Source of the DNA: Candidatus Nanopelagicaceae bacterium
GTDB lineage: Bacteria > Actinomycetota > Actinomycetes > Nanopelagicales > Nanopelagicaceae
DNA: 64,000 nucleotides
Direction: 5' to 3'
Assembly (NCBI GenBank): GCA_018883365.1
Contig: VEQF01000004.1
Coordinates: forward strand, 1 to 64,000
The stretch's first letter is position 1. Every line of letters begins with the position of its first letter. The notes beneath the pieces are model-generated. The model ran no database searches, had not been told where the DNA came from, and saw only the letters and a list, made by a program, of their open reading frames with translations. A program made the translations under genes and the position numbers. Of the stretch, positions 1 to 9,886 are shown one piece after another.

Positions 1-387
1 GTCCTAAAGACTTTGAGTATTCAGAAGACTGGAAAGTTGATTGGGGTTTTAGGTTGTGGTGGCGATCGCGACAAAGGCAAGAGAGCTCAAATGGGACGCG
101 CGCTTAATGAAAACTATGAAATAGCTATTTTCACCAGTGACAATCCAAGAAGTGAAGATCCGGTTCAGATTTTGCAGGAAATGACAACGGGAATCGATTT
201 GAATTCCCAAAGCAAAGTGATTGTTGACCGCGAAGCGGCCATCGAATATGCAGTTTCCATCGCCCAGTCTGGAGATGTTTTAGTTGTGCTGGGCAAAGGG
301 CATGAATCTGGGCAGGAAATTAATGGAGTAGTTACTCATTTTAGTGATCAAGAAACGCTACGCAAGAAAATCAAGGCGCATCTATGA
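1..387 (+). CDS. murE: UDP-MurNAc-tripeptide synthetase MurE, C-terminal part (cut by window start)
   Basis: The frame is open from the first base, so only the last 128 residues are present. MurE is a cytoplasmic ATP-dependent ligase that adds the third amino acid to UDP-MurNAc-L-Ala-D-Glu. The visible part is the C-terminal Mur-ligase domain, with the glycine-rich GCGGDRDKGKR stretch, the DNPR signature followed by SEDP, and a GKGHE motif. DNPR is the known mark of enzymes selecting meso-diaminopimelate, so a DAP-type peptidoglycan is inferred. The stop overlaps the murF start by 4 nt (ATGA), indicating translational coupling in a dcw operon that continues from the left of the window. Confidence 0.95.
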   Translation, partial: VLKTLSIQKTGKLIGVLGCGGDRDKGKRAQMGRALNENYEIAIFTSDNPRSEDPVQILQEMTTGIDLNSQSKVIVDREAAIEYAVSIAQSGDVLVVLGKGHESGQEINGVVTHFSDQETLRKKIKAHL

Positions 388-1787
388 TCAAAATGTCAGC
401 CGAGCAGATTGCTATCGTTGTGAATGGAGCTTTATCTGGATCAGCGGATATATCCGAAACCGCGGAGTTTCAATTTGATTCCCGACAAATTTCCCGCGGA
501 GATGTTTTTCTAGCTTTAGTAGGGGATAACGCAGATGGACATGAGTATGTCTCGGATGCCTTGAAAAATGGAGCTGCACTTTCAATTGTCACTAAACCGG
601 TTTCCGGACCTCATATAGTTGTAAAGGATGTCCTTGCGGCAATAGCTGCGTTAGCGACCTATGTACGTTCTCAACTAACAAATTTAAAAGTAATCGGAAT
701 TACTGGCTCGCAAGGAAAAACAACCACAAAAGATATGTTGAATACAGTTTTGCAAACCGCTGGTCCAACTATTGCGGCGCGAGGGTCTTTCAACAATGAC
801 TTGGGTGTTCCTTTAACCGTGCTGCGCTCAAATCCTCAGACCCGGTTTTGTGTTGTGGAGATGGGCGCTCGTCATGGCGGAGACATACTCGCGTTGACCA
901 AAATCGCTACCCCTGATGTAGGAGCGGTATTAAAAGTAGGTAATGCTCATTTAGGTGAGTTTGGTTCCAGAGAAAAAATCGCTCAAACAAAAGGTGAGTT
1001 AATTGCCGGTCTAAACCCAGGAGCTTTTGCGGTGCTGGGAACTTATGATGAATTCACACCACTGATGGAATTTGCTCCCGGCGTAAAGAAGATTACTTTT
1101 GGTGAAAAACATGATTGCGATGTAAGAGCTGCTGATATTGAATTTCGAGGTGGCTATGCACATTTTGATTTAGTTACTCCAGAAGGACGGGAACCGGTCG
1201 CGCTACGCGTCTTGGGTTTGCATCAAATTCCAAACGCATTAGCTGCAGCTGCAATCTCATACGCATTAGGTTTGAACACCGCAGCAATAGCTGCTGCACT
1301 TTCGATGCATGAAAGTGCGAGCAAATGGCGTATGGAGATTCATGAAGGTGGCGGGTTGCTACTGATAAATGATTCCTACAACGCCAACCCAGAGAGTATG
1401 GAGGCGGCTTTAAGAACCTTGGCCCTGCTCGCACAAGAACGGGGTGGTCGCTCCTGGGCCTTTTTAGGCACTATGCATGAACTAGGAGAGCAATCCGCTC
1501 ACATGCATCAGGAAGTTGGCGAATTAGTAGAGCGGCTAGGAATAGACCACATCGTTGCGATTGGAAATCAAAACTATCTGCAAGGCTTAAACGGTTTATC
1601 CACCGTGAAGCATTATTTTGAGAAGGTGGAAGAGGCTAAAGATCTCATAACGGCATTTGAGCCGGGGGATGTGGTTCTTGTTAAAGCATCCAGGGCGGAG
1701 CACTTTGAAGAGCTCGCAAGTGCTGTAGTTTCCAAAATTTCAGATTTGATGAACCAGGAAATCAAAAATGAAGGAGATGTCAAGTGA
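384..1787 (+). CDS. murF: UDP-MurNAc-tripeptide--D-Ala-D-Ala ligase MurF
   Basis: MurF completes the UDP-MurNAc-pentapeptide in the cytoplasm by joining D-Ala-D-Ala to the tripeptide. The 467-residue length is normal. An N-terminal substrate-binding domain (about 1-100) is followed by the ATP-binding central domain with the P-loop TGSQGKTTT at about residues 107-115, an [10 protein letters not shown] stretch typical of MurF, and a C-terminal domain containing [11 protein letters not shown]. The ATG overlaps the murE stop by 4 nt and the murF stop overlaps the mraY GTG by 4 nt, so it is an internal operon gene. Identification rests on motifs and position between murE and mraY. Confidence 0.97.
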   Translation: MIKMSAEQIAIVVNGALSGSADISETAEFQFDSRQISRGDVFLALVGDNADGHEYVSDALKNGAALSIVTKPVSGPHIVVKDVLAAIAALATYVRSQLTNLKVIGITGSQGKTTTKDMLNTVLQTAGPTIAARGSFNNDLGVPLTVLRSNPQTRFCVVEMGARHGGDILALTKIATPDVGAVLKVGNAHLGEFGSREKIAQTKGELIAGLNPGAFAVLGTYDEFTPLMEFAPGVKKITFGEKHDCDVRAADIEFRGGYAHFDLVTPEGREPVALRVLGLHQIPNALAAAAISYALGLNTAAIAAALSMHESASKWRMEIHEGGGLLLINDSYNANPESMEAALRTLALLAQERGGRSWAFLGTMHELGEQSAHMHQEVGELVERLGIDHIVAIGNQNYLQGLNGLSTVKHYFEKVEEAKDLITAFEPGDVVLVKASRAEHFEELASAVVSKISDLMNQEIKNEGDVK

Positions 1788-2842
1788 GAGGTATTTTGAT
1801 TTCCGGAGCGGTTGCATTTCTCTTTAGTTTTTTTGCCACCCCCGCCTTTATTAAGTTTCTAGCTCGCAAAGGTTACGGACAACAAATAAGAGATGACGGA
1901 CCGAAGACCCATCATGTAAAACGTGGAACCCCCACAATGGGTGGAATTGTTTTAATCTTCGCAACAGTAATTGGATATTTCACTTCACATTTGGCGACCG
2001 GCGCCGAGATTACAGTATCCGCACTTTTGGTAATCGGTTTAATTGTGGGCCTTGGACTGGTTGGTTACCTGGATGACTGGTTGAAGGTTGTAAAGCAAAG
2101 ATCTTTGGGTTTGCGTGCGAAGCAAAAACTTGCCGGGCAAGCATTAGTCGCAGGTGCATTCGGAGTTCTGGCAACTAGGTTCCCAGATGATTTGGGATTG
2201 ACGCCAATGTCAGAGTATTTATCAACGGTTCGCGATACCTCAATCAAGTTAGGTGTTGTGCTGGTTGTTGTTTGGGCAATATTGATGGTTCTTGGAACCA
2301 GCAATGGCGTCAATTTGACCGATGGCCTTGATGGATTGGCCAGCGGAGCTGCGGTAATGTCATTTCTGGCTTTTATTTTGATTGGCGTTTGGAAGTTTGG
2401 TCAGCGTTGTGAAGTCGCTGCCAGCACGAACTGTTATGCGGTACGAGATCCGCTCGATCTCGCAGTTTTAGCTGCAGCACTTGCTGGTTCATGTGCCGGA
2501 TTTTTATGGTGGAACGCATCTCCGGCCCGCATTTTTATGGGGGATACAGGCTCATTAGCTCTTGGTGGCGGATTGGCTGGACTTGCAATGACCCTTAGAA
2601 CAGAGCTGCTACTAATTCCGCTTGGTGGACTTTTTGTCATAATCACAATGTCAGTAATCATTCAAACTGCCTATTTCAAAATTAGCGGTGGTAAACGAGT
2701 CTTCAAGATGGCTCCACTTCAACATCACTTTGAACTTCTTGGTTGGGGCGAAGTAACAATCGTGATCAGATTCTGGATCATTGCCGGACTTTGCGTTGCT
2801 GCCGGCCTCGGACTCTTTTATGCCCAATGGGTGGTTGCTTAA
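1784..2842 (+). CDS. mraY: Phospho-MurNAc-pentapeptide transferase MraY
   Basis: MraY moves phospho-MurNAc-pentapeptide onto undecaprenyl phosphate, forming lipid I in the membrane. The protein has 352 residues with about ten hydrophobic segments. Family hallmarks are visible: a DD pair at about residues 97-98 (LDDW), [10 protein letters not shown] near 177, the [11 protein letters not shown] loop, and PLQHHFE toward the C-terminus. It starts with GTG inside the murF stop. It ends two bases before the murD start, keeping the usual actinobacterial order murF-mraY-murD. Confidence 0.97.
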   Translation: MRGILISGAVAFLFSFFATPAFIKFLARKGYGQQIRDDGPKTHHVKRGTPTMGGIVLIFATVIGYFTSHLATGAEITVSALLVIGLIVGLGLVGYLDDWLKVVKQRSLGLRAKQKLAGQALVAGAFGVLATRFPDDLGLTPMSEYLSTVRDTSIKLGVVLVVVWAILMVLGTSNGVNLTDGLDGLASGAAVMSFLAFILIGVWKFGQRCEVAASTNCYAVRDPLDLAVLAAALAGSCAGFLWWNASPARIFMGDTGSLALGGGLAGLAMTLRTELLLIPLGGLFVIITMSVIIQTAYFKISGGKRVFKMAPLQHHFELLGWGEVTIVIRFWIIAGLCVAAGLGLFYAQWVVA

Positions 2843-2844
2843 TT

Positions 2845-4203
2845 GTGAGTTTTATTTCGAGTTTGTCTGGAAGCAGGGTATTGGTTTTTGGTGCTGGTGT
2901 TACTGGAAAACCAACTATCGAATTTCTAGAGGACAAAGGAGCAACTCCGCTAGTTGTTGATGAGAAAGTTAGCGGAGCTGGCATTTACGGTGAATTAGCA
3001 GAGTTGGATTTAAAAGATGTAACTCTGGGAATAGTTTCACCAGGCTGGAAGCACGATAACCGATTAATAAAACATGCTATTTCGCAGGGGATCGAACTTA
3101 TTAGTGAGATTGATTTGGCTTGGCGGGTCAAAAAAGAAATCGCGCCAGATCAGCGTTGGCTTGCTCTTACTGGCACAAACGGCAAAACCACTACAGTTCA
3201 GATGGCAGAGGCAATCCTCAATAAAGGTGAAATAAATGCTGCTGCTTGTGGAAATGTCGGTTATACGGCTATTGAGGCGGTGTCTAATTCTGAGGCATCG
3301 GTATTGGTATTAGAGCTTTCTTCATTTCAGTTGGAATGGAGCAATGAGGCTGAGTTTGAATCTGTAGCAATATTGAATATTGCCCAAGATCATATTGATT
3401 GGCATGGAAGTTTTGAAAACTATGCTGCGGCGAAGTTTAAAATCGCAAATAAAGCCGGCAAAGTAATTCTCAACTCTCATGATGATGAAATCGTTAAACG
3501 CTCCAGAAATGTTTCGCAGGATGTTATTTGGTTTTCTCTAGAGACTCCCGCCCTTCACCAAATCGGGCTGGTTGAGAACTTGATAGTTGATCGGGCTTTC
3601 ATAAGTAATGAAGCTGAGGCTTTATGCGAACTATCTGATATTAAGCCCGCGGTTCCGCACAATGTTTTAAATGCCATGGCCGCAGCAGCCCTAGCAAGAT
3701 CAATCGGCGTTACAGCTGACTCGGTGGCGGCAGCGCTGCGAGATTTCAAATTGGATCATCACAGACTTGAGGTAGTTGCTGAGTCAGAAGGAATAACTTG
3801 GATTGATGATTCCAAAGCGACCAACCCTCATGCCGCTGTTGCAGCTCTCCAATCACAGTTGAAATCAATATGGATTGCCGGCGGTCTGGCTAAGGGAGCT
3901 GCCATGGATGAACTTGCACAGCGCTGCGGCGCGCGAATTAAGGCAGCAATTCTTTTTGGTACCGATGCGTCAGTTATCGAAAATGCTTTGAAGCTCCACG
4001 CGCCGGCGGTGCCGATTTACCGTATTGAAGAAGAAGATGGAATCTCTGTGATGCGGGCAGCAGTCAATAAAGCCGGTGAATTGGCACAAAAAGGTGATTC
4101 AGTTTTGCTCGCACCGGCTTGTGCTTCAATGGATCAATTCAAGAATTATGCACAGCGCGGGCAATTCTTTGCTCAGGCAGTTAAGGAGCATTTAAATGTC
4201 TAA
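2845..4203 (+). CDS. murD: UDP-MurNAc-L-Ala--D-Glu ligase MurD
   Basis: MurD adds D-glutamate to UDP-MurNAc-L-Ala in the cytoplasm. I chose the GTG two bases after the mraY stop. The frame stays open upstream, but that extension lies inside mraY and gives non-homologous residues, whereas from this GTG the protein (452 residues) begins with the expected Rossmann strand and VFGAGVTG loop. The P-loop TGTNGKTTT is at about 109-117, followed by a LELSSFQLE motif and a C-terminal stretch LLAPACASMDQF typical of MurD. It overlaps ftsW by 8 nt. Confidence 0.95.
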   Translation: MSFISSLSGSRVLVFGAGVTGKPTIEFLEDKGATPLVVDEKVSGAGIYGELAELDLKDVTLGIVSPGWKHDNRLIKHAISQGIELISEIDLAWRVKKEIAPDQRWLALTGTNGKTTTVQMAEAILNKGEINAAACGNVGYTAIEAVSNSEASVLVLELSSFQLEWSNEAEFESVAILNIAQDHIDWHGSFENYAAAKFKIANKAGKVILNSHDDEIVKRSRNVSQDVIWFSLETPALHQIGLVENLIVDRAFISNEAEALCELSDIKPAVPHNVLNAMAAAALARSIGVTADSVAAALRDFKLDHHRLEVVAESEGITWIDDSKATNPHAAVAALQSQLKSIWIAGGLAKGAAMDELAQRCGARIKAAILFGTDASVIENALKLHAPAVPIYRIEEEDGISVMRAAVNKAGELAQKGDSVLLAPACASMDQFKNYAQRGQFFAQAVKEHLNV

Positions 4204-5374
4204 TTCAAAATCTTTGTTTTCTAGGCCTGCTTCTGCCTACTACTTGATTTTAGGTTCTGTGATTGCGCTGTCGGCTTTGGGGCTTGTTATGGTTCTTAGC
4301 GCTTCATCTGTTACCGCGTTAAATGAATCCGGAAACTCTTTCGCAATTGTGTTGCGTCAGGCGCTTTTTCTAGCTTTGTCTGTTTTGATTGCTTGGGTTG
4401 CTATGAAATTGCGCGTTGAACTTTGGAAGCCTATTGCCCGCTTAGCATTAGTAATTTCCGCCGTGCTCTTGTTATTGCCACAGGTTCCAGGGCTTGGAAA
4501 AACGGTCGGTGGAAATACCAACTGGATTGGCTTTGGTTCGTTCTCGATACAACCGAGCGAGTTTGCAAAATTCGGAATTGTTATCTGGTGCGCCTTGAGG
4601 CTGCGTATCCACGATCAGAGAGCCGAACAAGGTGAGGCTTCAAACGCTGCCAAATTAGTAGTACCCGGAATATTTATGATCATGTTGCTAATTTTGGCGG
4701 GAAGAGATTTAGGTACCGCAGTTGTAGTGGCTGGAATAGTTGGAGGAATTCTTTTTATCGCCGGCATTCCATTGAGGGTTTTTGCAACTTTGGGCGCGGC
4801 TATTGGTGTTGGCTTTGGATTTTTGATTATCACTTCAAGTAATCGAATGAATCGCTTTTCCGCATTTTTTGATCCTTTCGCCGAGGAGAATTACAAAGGT
4901 GTTGGTTGGCAGCAAGCACACAGCATTATGGGATTGGCATCTGGCGGACCATTAGGAACTGGGTTGGGAAGCAGTAAACAAAAGTGGGGAAATCTACCTG
5001 CTGCTCACACTGACTTTATATTTTCAGTTATTGGTGAGGAGCTTGGGCTGCTTGGAACTTTGGTTGTACTAATTTTGTTCGCCTTGTTGATTTTAGGTAT
5101 TTTCCGAGTTGCACTGCGAGCCAATAACTCATTTGAAAGATATGCATGTGCGGGAATTGGGTGCTGGCTTGCTTTCCAAGTAATTCTTAACATTGGAACT
5201 GTAATCAGCGTCATGCCGGTGGTTGGAGTTACCTTGCCATTTATCTCCTACGGTGGTTCCTCATTACTGGCCACATTCATCGCCATCGGATTCGTGCTGG
5301 GAGTTCTGCGTCGCGATCCAGAAATCGCCGCAGAAATAAAAGAGCGAAAAGCGGTTAGAACTGCGAGAGGATAG
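4196..5374 (+). CDS. ftsW: Septal peptidoglycan polymerase FtsW (SEDS family)
   Basis: FtsW is the SEDS-family glycosyltransferase that polymerises lipid II at the septum together with a class B penicillin-binding protein. The 392-residue protein has about ten membrane segments. It carries the SEDS signatures SIQPSEFAKF, an extracellular GWQQAHSIMGLASGG loop, GEELGLLG, and a late LPFISYGGSS motif. The gene starts 8 nt inside murD and ends 4 nt before murG, so its dcw position supports FtsW rather than the paralogue RodA. The C-terminus is short, without the long tail some actinobacterial FtsW proteins carry. Confidence 0.95.
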   Translation: MSNSKSLFSRPASAYYLILGSVIALSALGLVMVLSASSVTALNESGNSFAIVLRQALFLALSVLIAWVAMKLRVELWKPIARLALVISAVLLLLPQVPGLGKTVGGNTNWIGFGSFSIQPSEFAKFGIVIWCALRLRIHDQRAEQGEASNAAKLVVPGIFMIMLLILAGRDLGTAVVVAGIVGGILFIAGIPLRVFATLGAAIGVGFGFLIITSSNRMNRFSAFFDPFAEENYKGVGWQQAHSIMGLASGGPLGTGLGSSKQKWGNLPAAHTDFIFSVIGEELGLLGTLVVLILFALLILGIFRVALRANNSFERYACAGIGCWLAFQVILNIGTVISVMPVVGVTLPFISYGGSSLLATFIAIGFVLGVLRRDPEIAAEIKERKAVRTARG

Positions 5375-5378
5375 CGCC

Positions 5379-6446
5379 ATGTCGCAGCGAATCTTGTTGG
5401 CCGGTGGCGGCACGGCAGGCCATATAGAACCAGCACTTGCTGTTGCAGATGAAATAAGAAAGATAAATCCAAAGTTGGTCTGCGAGTTTCTCGGCACCAA
5501 TGGGGCGCTGGAGCAGATGTTAGTTCCAAAGCGTGGCTATCAACTTCACATGATTAATAAAGTAGTTATGCCACGCTCATTAGGGGTAAAGAATTTCCTT
5601 TTTCCTTTTCAGCTAGCGCTTTCAATTACTCAGGCGCTGAAAACCATGCGCGGTGTTAGCCTTGTGATTGGCTTCGGTGGTTATGTTTCCGCGCCAGCAT
5701 ATCTGGCAGCATTTCTTCGCAAGATTCCGATTGTTATCCATGAGGCGAACGCCAAGCCGGGTTGGGCAAATAAATTGGGACGTAGATTTGCGCAGATTGT
5801 TGCGGTCAATTTTGACTCGGTTCGCCGCGAATGGCCCGGTTCAGTTTTAACTGGAATGCCCATCAGAGAGAGTATTTCTGAGCTACACAATATTGAGGAT
5901 AAATCTGAAATTCGAGCTCGAAGTTGCCAAGAATGGGGATTGGATCCAAAGCGACCAATAGTTGCAGTCTTTGGTGGATCACAAGGTTCGCTGCATATTA
6001 ATCAGGTCATAAAGGATTCGCTGCCACATCTCTCTGAAATTCAGATTCTTCATGCGGTCGGAATTAAAAATGAGTTACCAGAGGCAACTAATAATTACCG
6101 CCCAATGCCGTACTTTCATGACATGGCGGCAATCTATGCCAGCGCGGATTTGTTGATCACCCGCAGTGGCGCCGTTACCTGTTCGGAGTTAACTTCGGTA
6201 GGCAAATTCGCAATTTTGGTTCCGCTACCTCATGGCAATGGAGAACAGTTTGATAATGCAATGGCGCTATCAGCGAATGGGGCGGCGACCATGGTTAAAG
6301 ACTCCGATTTCAATGCAGCATGGCTAAGTACCAATATCGAAGCAGCAATCCAAAAAGCTTTGAGCTTTGCTCCTAAACAAATGGGCGCTAATAGTGATGC
6401 TGCAAAAAGAATTGCTGAGTTAGCGATACAGGTGCTAAATGACTAA
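5379..6446 (+). CDS. murG: UDP-GlcNAc:lipid I GlcNAc transferase MurG
   Basis: MurG is a GT-B glycosyltransferase on the inner face of the membrane that turns lipid I into lipid II. The 355-residue sequence opens with the GGGTAGHIEPALAVA loop that contacts the lipid-linked acceptor. It then has HEANAKPG, a second Rossmann domain with FGGSQGS, and the donor-binding stretch ITRSGAVTCSEL with LPHGNGEQ downstream. All are standard MurG landmarks. It starts 4 nt after ftsW and overlaps murC by 8 nt. Confidence 0.96.
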   Translation: MSQRILLAGGGTAGHIEPALAVADEIRKINPKLVCEFLGTNGALEQMLVPKRGYQLHMINKVVMPRSLGVKNFLFPFQLALSITQALKTMRGVSLVIGFGGYVSAPAYLAAFLRKIPIVIHEANAKPGWANKLGRRFAQIVAVNFDSVRREWPGSVLTGMPIRESISELHNIEDKSEIRARSCQEWGLDPKRPIVAVFGGSQGSLHINQVIKDSLPHLSEIQILHAVGIKNELPEATNNYRPMPYFHDMAAIYASADLLITRSGAVTCSELTSVGKFAILVPLPHGNGEQFDNAMALSANGAATMVKDSDFNAAWLSTNIEAAIQKALSFAPKQMGANSDAAKRIAELAIQVLND

Positions 6447-7842
6447 AGGATCGACAAATTGGACTGGCGTGCATGCCCACTTTGTTGGCATTGGTGGCTC
6501 TGGAATGAGTGGCATCGCACGAATCATGATCGCCAGAGGCGCAAAGGTGACTGGTTCGGACATTCACGATTCAGCTAGCTTGGCCGGACTACGAAATTTA
6601 GGAATCGAGACCTTTGTGGGCCACGATGTAAAGAACATCGCTGGCGCTGATTTTCTAGTTCGTTCCAGTGCAATCCCGGAAAGTAATGTGGAAATTCAAG
6701 AGGCAACAAAACTAAGAATTCCAATCAAGGAGAGAGCACAGGCTCTAGCTGATTTAATGCAGGGCTATCGCTCTATTGCGGTTGCTGGAACTCATGGCAA
6801 AACAACTACTACCTCGATGTTGACCGTCGCCTTACAACATTGCGGAATGGATCCCTCATTTTCCATCGGTGCGACTGTTCGTAATTCGGGTACAAATGCC
6901 CATCAGGGTTCAGGTGATGTTTTTGTAGTTGAAGCCGATGAATCTGATGGATCATTTATTGCTTATCGGCCACTTGGTGCGATAGTCACAAATATTGAAC
7001 TTGATCACGTCGATAATTTTCTTGATCTGAGTGCAATAGATGAGATTTTCGCTGGGTTTGTTTCCACGATTCAACCGGATGGATTTCTCGTTGCTTGTGT
7101 CGATGATCCAGGGGTTCAGCGATTAATCTCAAGAATCAAATCCTCGGATTCTACGAAACTTGAGTTAATCACATATGGTGAAAGCTCCGATGCCGATTTA
7201 AAACTTGACCGGATTTATGTTTCAAATAAAAACGCAGTCGCCAGAGTTACCTTCAAAGGAAGAATTTTGGGCGAAATGGAATTGGCAATTACCGGCAGAC
7301 ATAATCTCTTCAACGCGGCTGCTGCGCTTGCAGTATCGCTCAAGCTTGGGGCGCCGGCTCAAGAAATTCTTGCGGGTTTGAAGCTGTTTACCGGCGCGCG
7401 TCGTAGATTCGAAATAAAGGGCAAGATCAACGGAGTCACGGTAATTGATGATTACGGTCATCATCCAACAGAGGTTCGCGCCACTTTAGAAACCGCCCGA
7501 ATTTATGCCCAAACTGGACGGGTAATAACGATTTTCCAGCCGCACCGCTACAGCCGAACCCAGGCTTTTGCTGCTGAATTTGCGGAATCACTAGCGCTGG
7601 CAGATCACACCTTTCTATTAGAGGTTTATCCGGCAAGTGAAAAACCAATCCCCGGAGTCACTTCTTCTTTAATTTCAAACAAAATGAAGGTTAATGAAGT
7701 TACTTATGAACCTTCTATGCCTGCGGTGGTGGATGAGGTTGCACAAATGGCAACAGCCGGAGACATCATCATCACCCTTGGTGCAGGTGATGTGAGCTCG
7801 CTAGGAAAACTAGTGTTAGCGGCACTCGAAGAAAAGCAGTAA
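6439..7842 (+). CDS. murC: UDP-MurNAc--L-Ala ligase MurC
   Basis: MurC adds L-alanine to UDP-MurNAc, the first peptide step of the precursor pathway. The 467-residue protein shows the N-terminal Rossmann motif HFVGIGGSGMSGIA, the P-loop GTHGKTTTTSM near residues 114-124, the EADESDGSF metal/substrate loop, and IDDYGHHPTE in the C-terminal domain, all diagnostic of MurC. It overlaps murG by 8 nt and is followed 11 nt later by ftsQ. The order murG-murC-ftsQ-ftsZ is the common actinobacterial arrangement. Confidence 0.97.
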   Translation: MTKGSTNWTGVHAHFVGIGGSGMSGIARIMIARGAKVTGSDIHDSASLAGLRNLGIETFVGHDVKNIAGADFLVRSSAIPESNVEIQEATKLRIPIKERAQALADLMQGYRSIAVAGTHGKTTTTSMLTVALQHCGMDPSFSIGATVRNSGTNAHQGSGDVFVVEADESDGSFIAYRPLGAIVTNIELDHVDNFLDLSAIDEIFAGFVSTIQPDGFLVACVDDPGVQRLISRIKSSDSTKLELITYGESSDADLKLDRIYVSNKNAVARVTFKGRILGEMELAITGRHNLFNAAAALAVSLKLGAPAQEILAGLKLFTGARRRFEIKGKINGVTVIDDYGHHPTEVRATLETARIYAQTGRVITIFQPHRYSRTQAFAAEFAESLALADHTFLLEVYPASEKPIPGVTSSLISNKMKVNEVTYEPSMPAVVDEVAQMATAGDIIITLGAGDVSSLGKLVLAALEEKQ

Positions 7843-7853
7843 AAAGAACACTT

Positions 7854-8591
7854 ATGCGAATCGCTAGACGGCCATTATTCCTGCTGAGTATTTTGATTAT
7901 TGCCGCCTCAGCGTATGTGTTGGGCTGGACAAAATTGTTTGTCGTCGAAAAAGTAATCATCGACTCAGCGGACAAAAAAGTTGTCCGTGATGTGATGGCG
8001 AAAATTGATAGATCGCCGGCTGTGGTCAAAATTGGGCAACCGTTGGCCCGAGTCGATAGAAAACAAATTGCAACTAGGTTGCGAGAAATGCTTTGGGTTG
8101 AAAATGTAAAACTTAATCGGAACCTCTTATCCGGCGAGTTACATATTGAGATTTTGCCTCGTAACCCAATAGGAAAATTAGTAGCGAAGGACAGTACAAA
8201 TGTTGAAACTGTGGGTTTCATGGATCAAGATTTGGAGTACTTCTATTTGCCCAGAGAAGCTGTTTTGAGAGCCATCAACTCTGGAGAGTGGAACGATGTG
8301 CCGGAAATATCGTTTCAAAACGACAGTCAAGCGGTACGTCAAGATGTGGCAAATTTGCTGAAAGAGTTGGCGGCGAAGTCATTGAAAGTTGAGCGGGTGA
8401 CCGCAAAAGACCAACTAGCTATCTCCACAACGGCGGTTTTTAATGACAGAAGGTTGGATATCGCCTGGGGAAGTGTCAAAGATATTGATTTAAAAGTAGA
8501 AATACTGCAGCGTTTGATGGAGCTGAAGGCCAACAAAAACGTTAATAATGTAAATCTTTCAAATCCAGTTTCACCAATTGTTAGCCGTTGA
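7854..8591 (+). CDS. ftsQ: Cell division protein FtsQ
   Basis: FtsQ is a bitopic membrane protein of the divisome that links early and late division proteins. The 245-residue sequence has a very short basic cytoplasmic start, one membrane segment at about residues 7-24, and then a POTRA-like domain (about 28-100) containing LWVENVKLNRN and IEILPRNPIGKL, the usual junction to the beta domain. The N-terminal cytoplasmic part is much shorter than in many actinobacteria, where it can be tens of residues or more. Sequence similarity in this family is weak, so position between murC and ftsZ carries part of the call. Confidence 0.9.
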   Translation: MRIARRPLFLLSILIIAASAYVLGWTKLFVVEKVIIDSADKKVVRDVMAKIDRSPAVVKIGQPLARVDRKQIATRLREMLWVENVKLNRNLLSGELHIEILPRNPIGKLVAKDSTNVETVGFMDQDLEYFYLPREAVLRAINSGEWNDVPEISFQNDSQAVRQDVANLLKELAAKSLKVERVTAKDQLAISTTAVFNDRRLDIAWGSVKDIDLKVEILQRLMELKANKNVNNVNLSNPVSPIVSR

Positions 8592-8613
8592 TCCGCTTTT
8601 CATTGCCGAGATA

Positions 8614-8656
8614 CAAACACCTAGAGATAAGAAAAGATTGTTTGTGTCGGTGTTTG
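8614..8656 (+). promoter_or_regulatory. Inverted repeat upstream of ftsZ (possible operator)
   Basis: An 8-nt arm CAAACACC at 8614-8621 has its exact reverse complement GGTGTTTG at 8649-8656, separated by 27 nt. The right arm overlaps the proposed -35 of the ftsZ promoter. This geometry is compatible with an operator or a looping site; no matching regulator is visible in the window. Confidence 0.4.
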
Positions 8657-8682
8657 CTTGAAAGGTGATGCCCGCCTACTTT
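8654..8682 (+). promoter_or_regulatory. Candidate ftsZ promoter (-35 TTGCTT, -10 TACTTT)
   Basis: TTGCTT at 8654-8659 and TACTTT at 8677-8682 are separated by 17 nt, the ideal spacing for a housekeeping sigma factor. Transcription would begin near 8690, giving a leader of about 60 nt that contains a GAGAGG ribosome-binding site before the ftsZ GTG. It lies in the 158-nt ftsQ-ftsZ gap, where ftsZ promoters are common in actinobacteria. Confidence 0.55.
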
Positions 8683-8749
8683 TGCGCGCACAATAAAGGG
8701 AAACTCTAAGTCTAAAGTTGAGAATTAGGGTTCGAAGAGAGGCGACATC

Positions 8750-9880
8750 GTGGCAACACCACAGAATTATTTAGCGGTCATCAAAGTAGTTGGAATTGGT
8801 GGCGGTGGAGTTAACGCAGTTAATCGAATGATTGATGCCGGTTTAAAGGGCGTTGAATTTATTGCGATTAATACCGATGCCCAAGCGCTTCTAATGAGTG
8901 ATGCAGATGTAAAACTCGATATCGGCAGAAAGTTAACCCGTGGTCTTGGTGCAGGTGCTGCTCCAGAAATTGGCAAGCAAGCTGCAATTGATCACACCGA
9001 AGAAATCGAAGAGGTTTTGCGCGGTTCAGACATGGTGTTTGTTACCGCTGGAGAAGGTGGCGGAACTGGCACTGGTGGCGCACCTGTTGTTGCGAAGATT
9101 GCAAAAGAACTTGGTGCATTAACAGTTGGTGTAGTCACCCGTCCATTTAGTTTTGAAGGAAAACGTCGCGCTTCACAAGCTGAAGAGGGAATTGAAAATC
9201 TTCGCAAGGAAGTTGACACTTTAATTGTTATTCCAAATGATCGTTTGCTTTCTATTTCAGATCGATCAATCTCTGCTCCTGAAGCATTTAAAACAGCGGA
9301 TCAAGTTTTGCTTTCAGGTGTTCAGGGCATCACTGATTTAATCACCACTCCAGGTTTGATTAATCTTGACTTTGCCGATGTGAAGAGTGTTATGGATGGC
9401 GCAGGATCTGCCCTTATGGGAATTGGCTCGGCAAGGGGAGAAGCTCGCGCAACCCGCGCTGCTGAGTTAGCAATTTCCTCGCCACTGCTTGAGGCATCAA
9501 TCGATGGCGCACATGGAGTATTGCTTTCAATAGCAGGTGGCTCTGATCTTGGATTGTTTGAAATTAGTGAGGCCGCTGAATTGGTGGCAAAGTGTGCTCA
9601 TCCTGAGGCAAATATAATTTTTGGAACCGTCATTGATGATGCGCTAGGTGATGAGGTTCGAGTAACGGTCATTGCTGCTGGATTTGATGGTGGTGCACCA
9701 AAGAAACTTGAAATGCCGGTGATCTCAACTGCAACACTTAGTGGACAAGCAGATCCAATACCTGCAAATGATCCGATTGCCGTTGCAATGGAAACTCCAG
9801 AACAACCAGCCCGGCGCCGAATCACATTTGAAGAGTTAGTTTCAGAGGATGAAATCGATATCCCAGATTTCATGAAGTAA
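8750..9880 (+). CDS. ftsZ: Cell division GTPase FtsZ
   Basis: FtsZ is the tubulin-like GTPase that forms the Z-ring. The 376-residue protein contains [15 protein letters not shown] near the N-terminus, the tubulin signature [10 protein letters not shown] near residue 104, and the NDRLLSI stretch of the T6 region. After a short linker rich in P, A and E the extreme C-terminus DIPDFMK is the conserved peptide that binds FtsZ partners such as SepF. The GTG start is preceded by GAGAGG and gives the expected N-terminus. The linker is short for the family, consistent with genome streamlining. Confidence 0.98.
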   Translation: MATPQNYLAVIKVVGIGGGGVNAVNRMIDAGLKGVEFIAINTDAQALLMSDADVKLDIGRKLTRGLGAGAAPEIGKQAAIDHTEEIEEVLRGSDMVFVTAGEGGGTGTGGAPVVAKIAKELGALTVGVVTRPFSFEGKRRASQAEEGIENLRKEVDTLIVIPNDRLLSISDRSISAPEAFKTADQVLLSGVQGITDLITTPGLINLDFADVKSVMDGAGSALMGIGSARGEARATRAAELAISSPLLEASIDGAHGVLLSIAGGSDLGLFEISEAAELVAKCAHPEANIIFGTVIDDALGDEVRVTVIAAGFDGGAPKKLEMPVISTATLSGQADPIPANDPIAVAMETPEQPARRRITFEELVSEDEIDIPDFMK

Positions 9881-9886
9881 GGGTTT

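Noticed and set aside
2743-2844. Upstream extension of murD
   Set aside because: It lies inside mraY and adds residues unlike any MurD; the GTG at 2845 gives the expected N-terminus.
7772-8221. Minus-strand frame of 149 residues across murC/ftsQ
   Set aside because: Antisense to two real genes, no family resemblance, no start signals.
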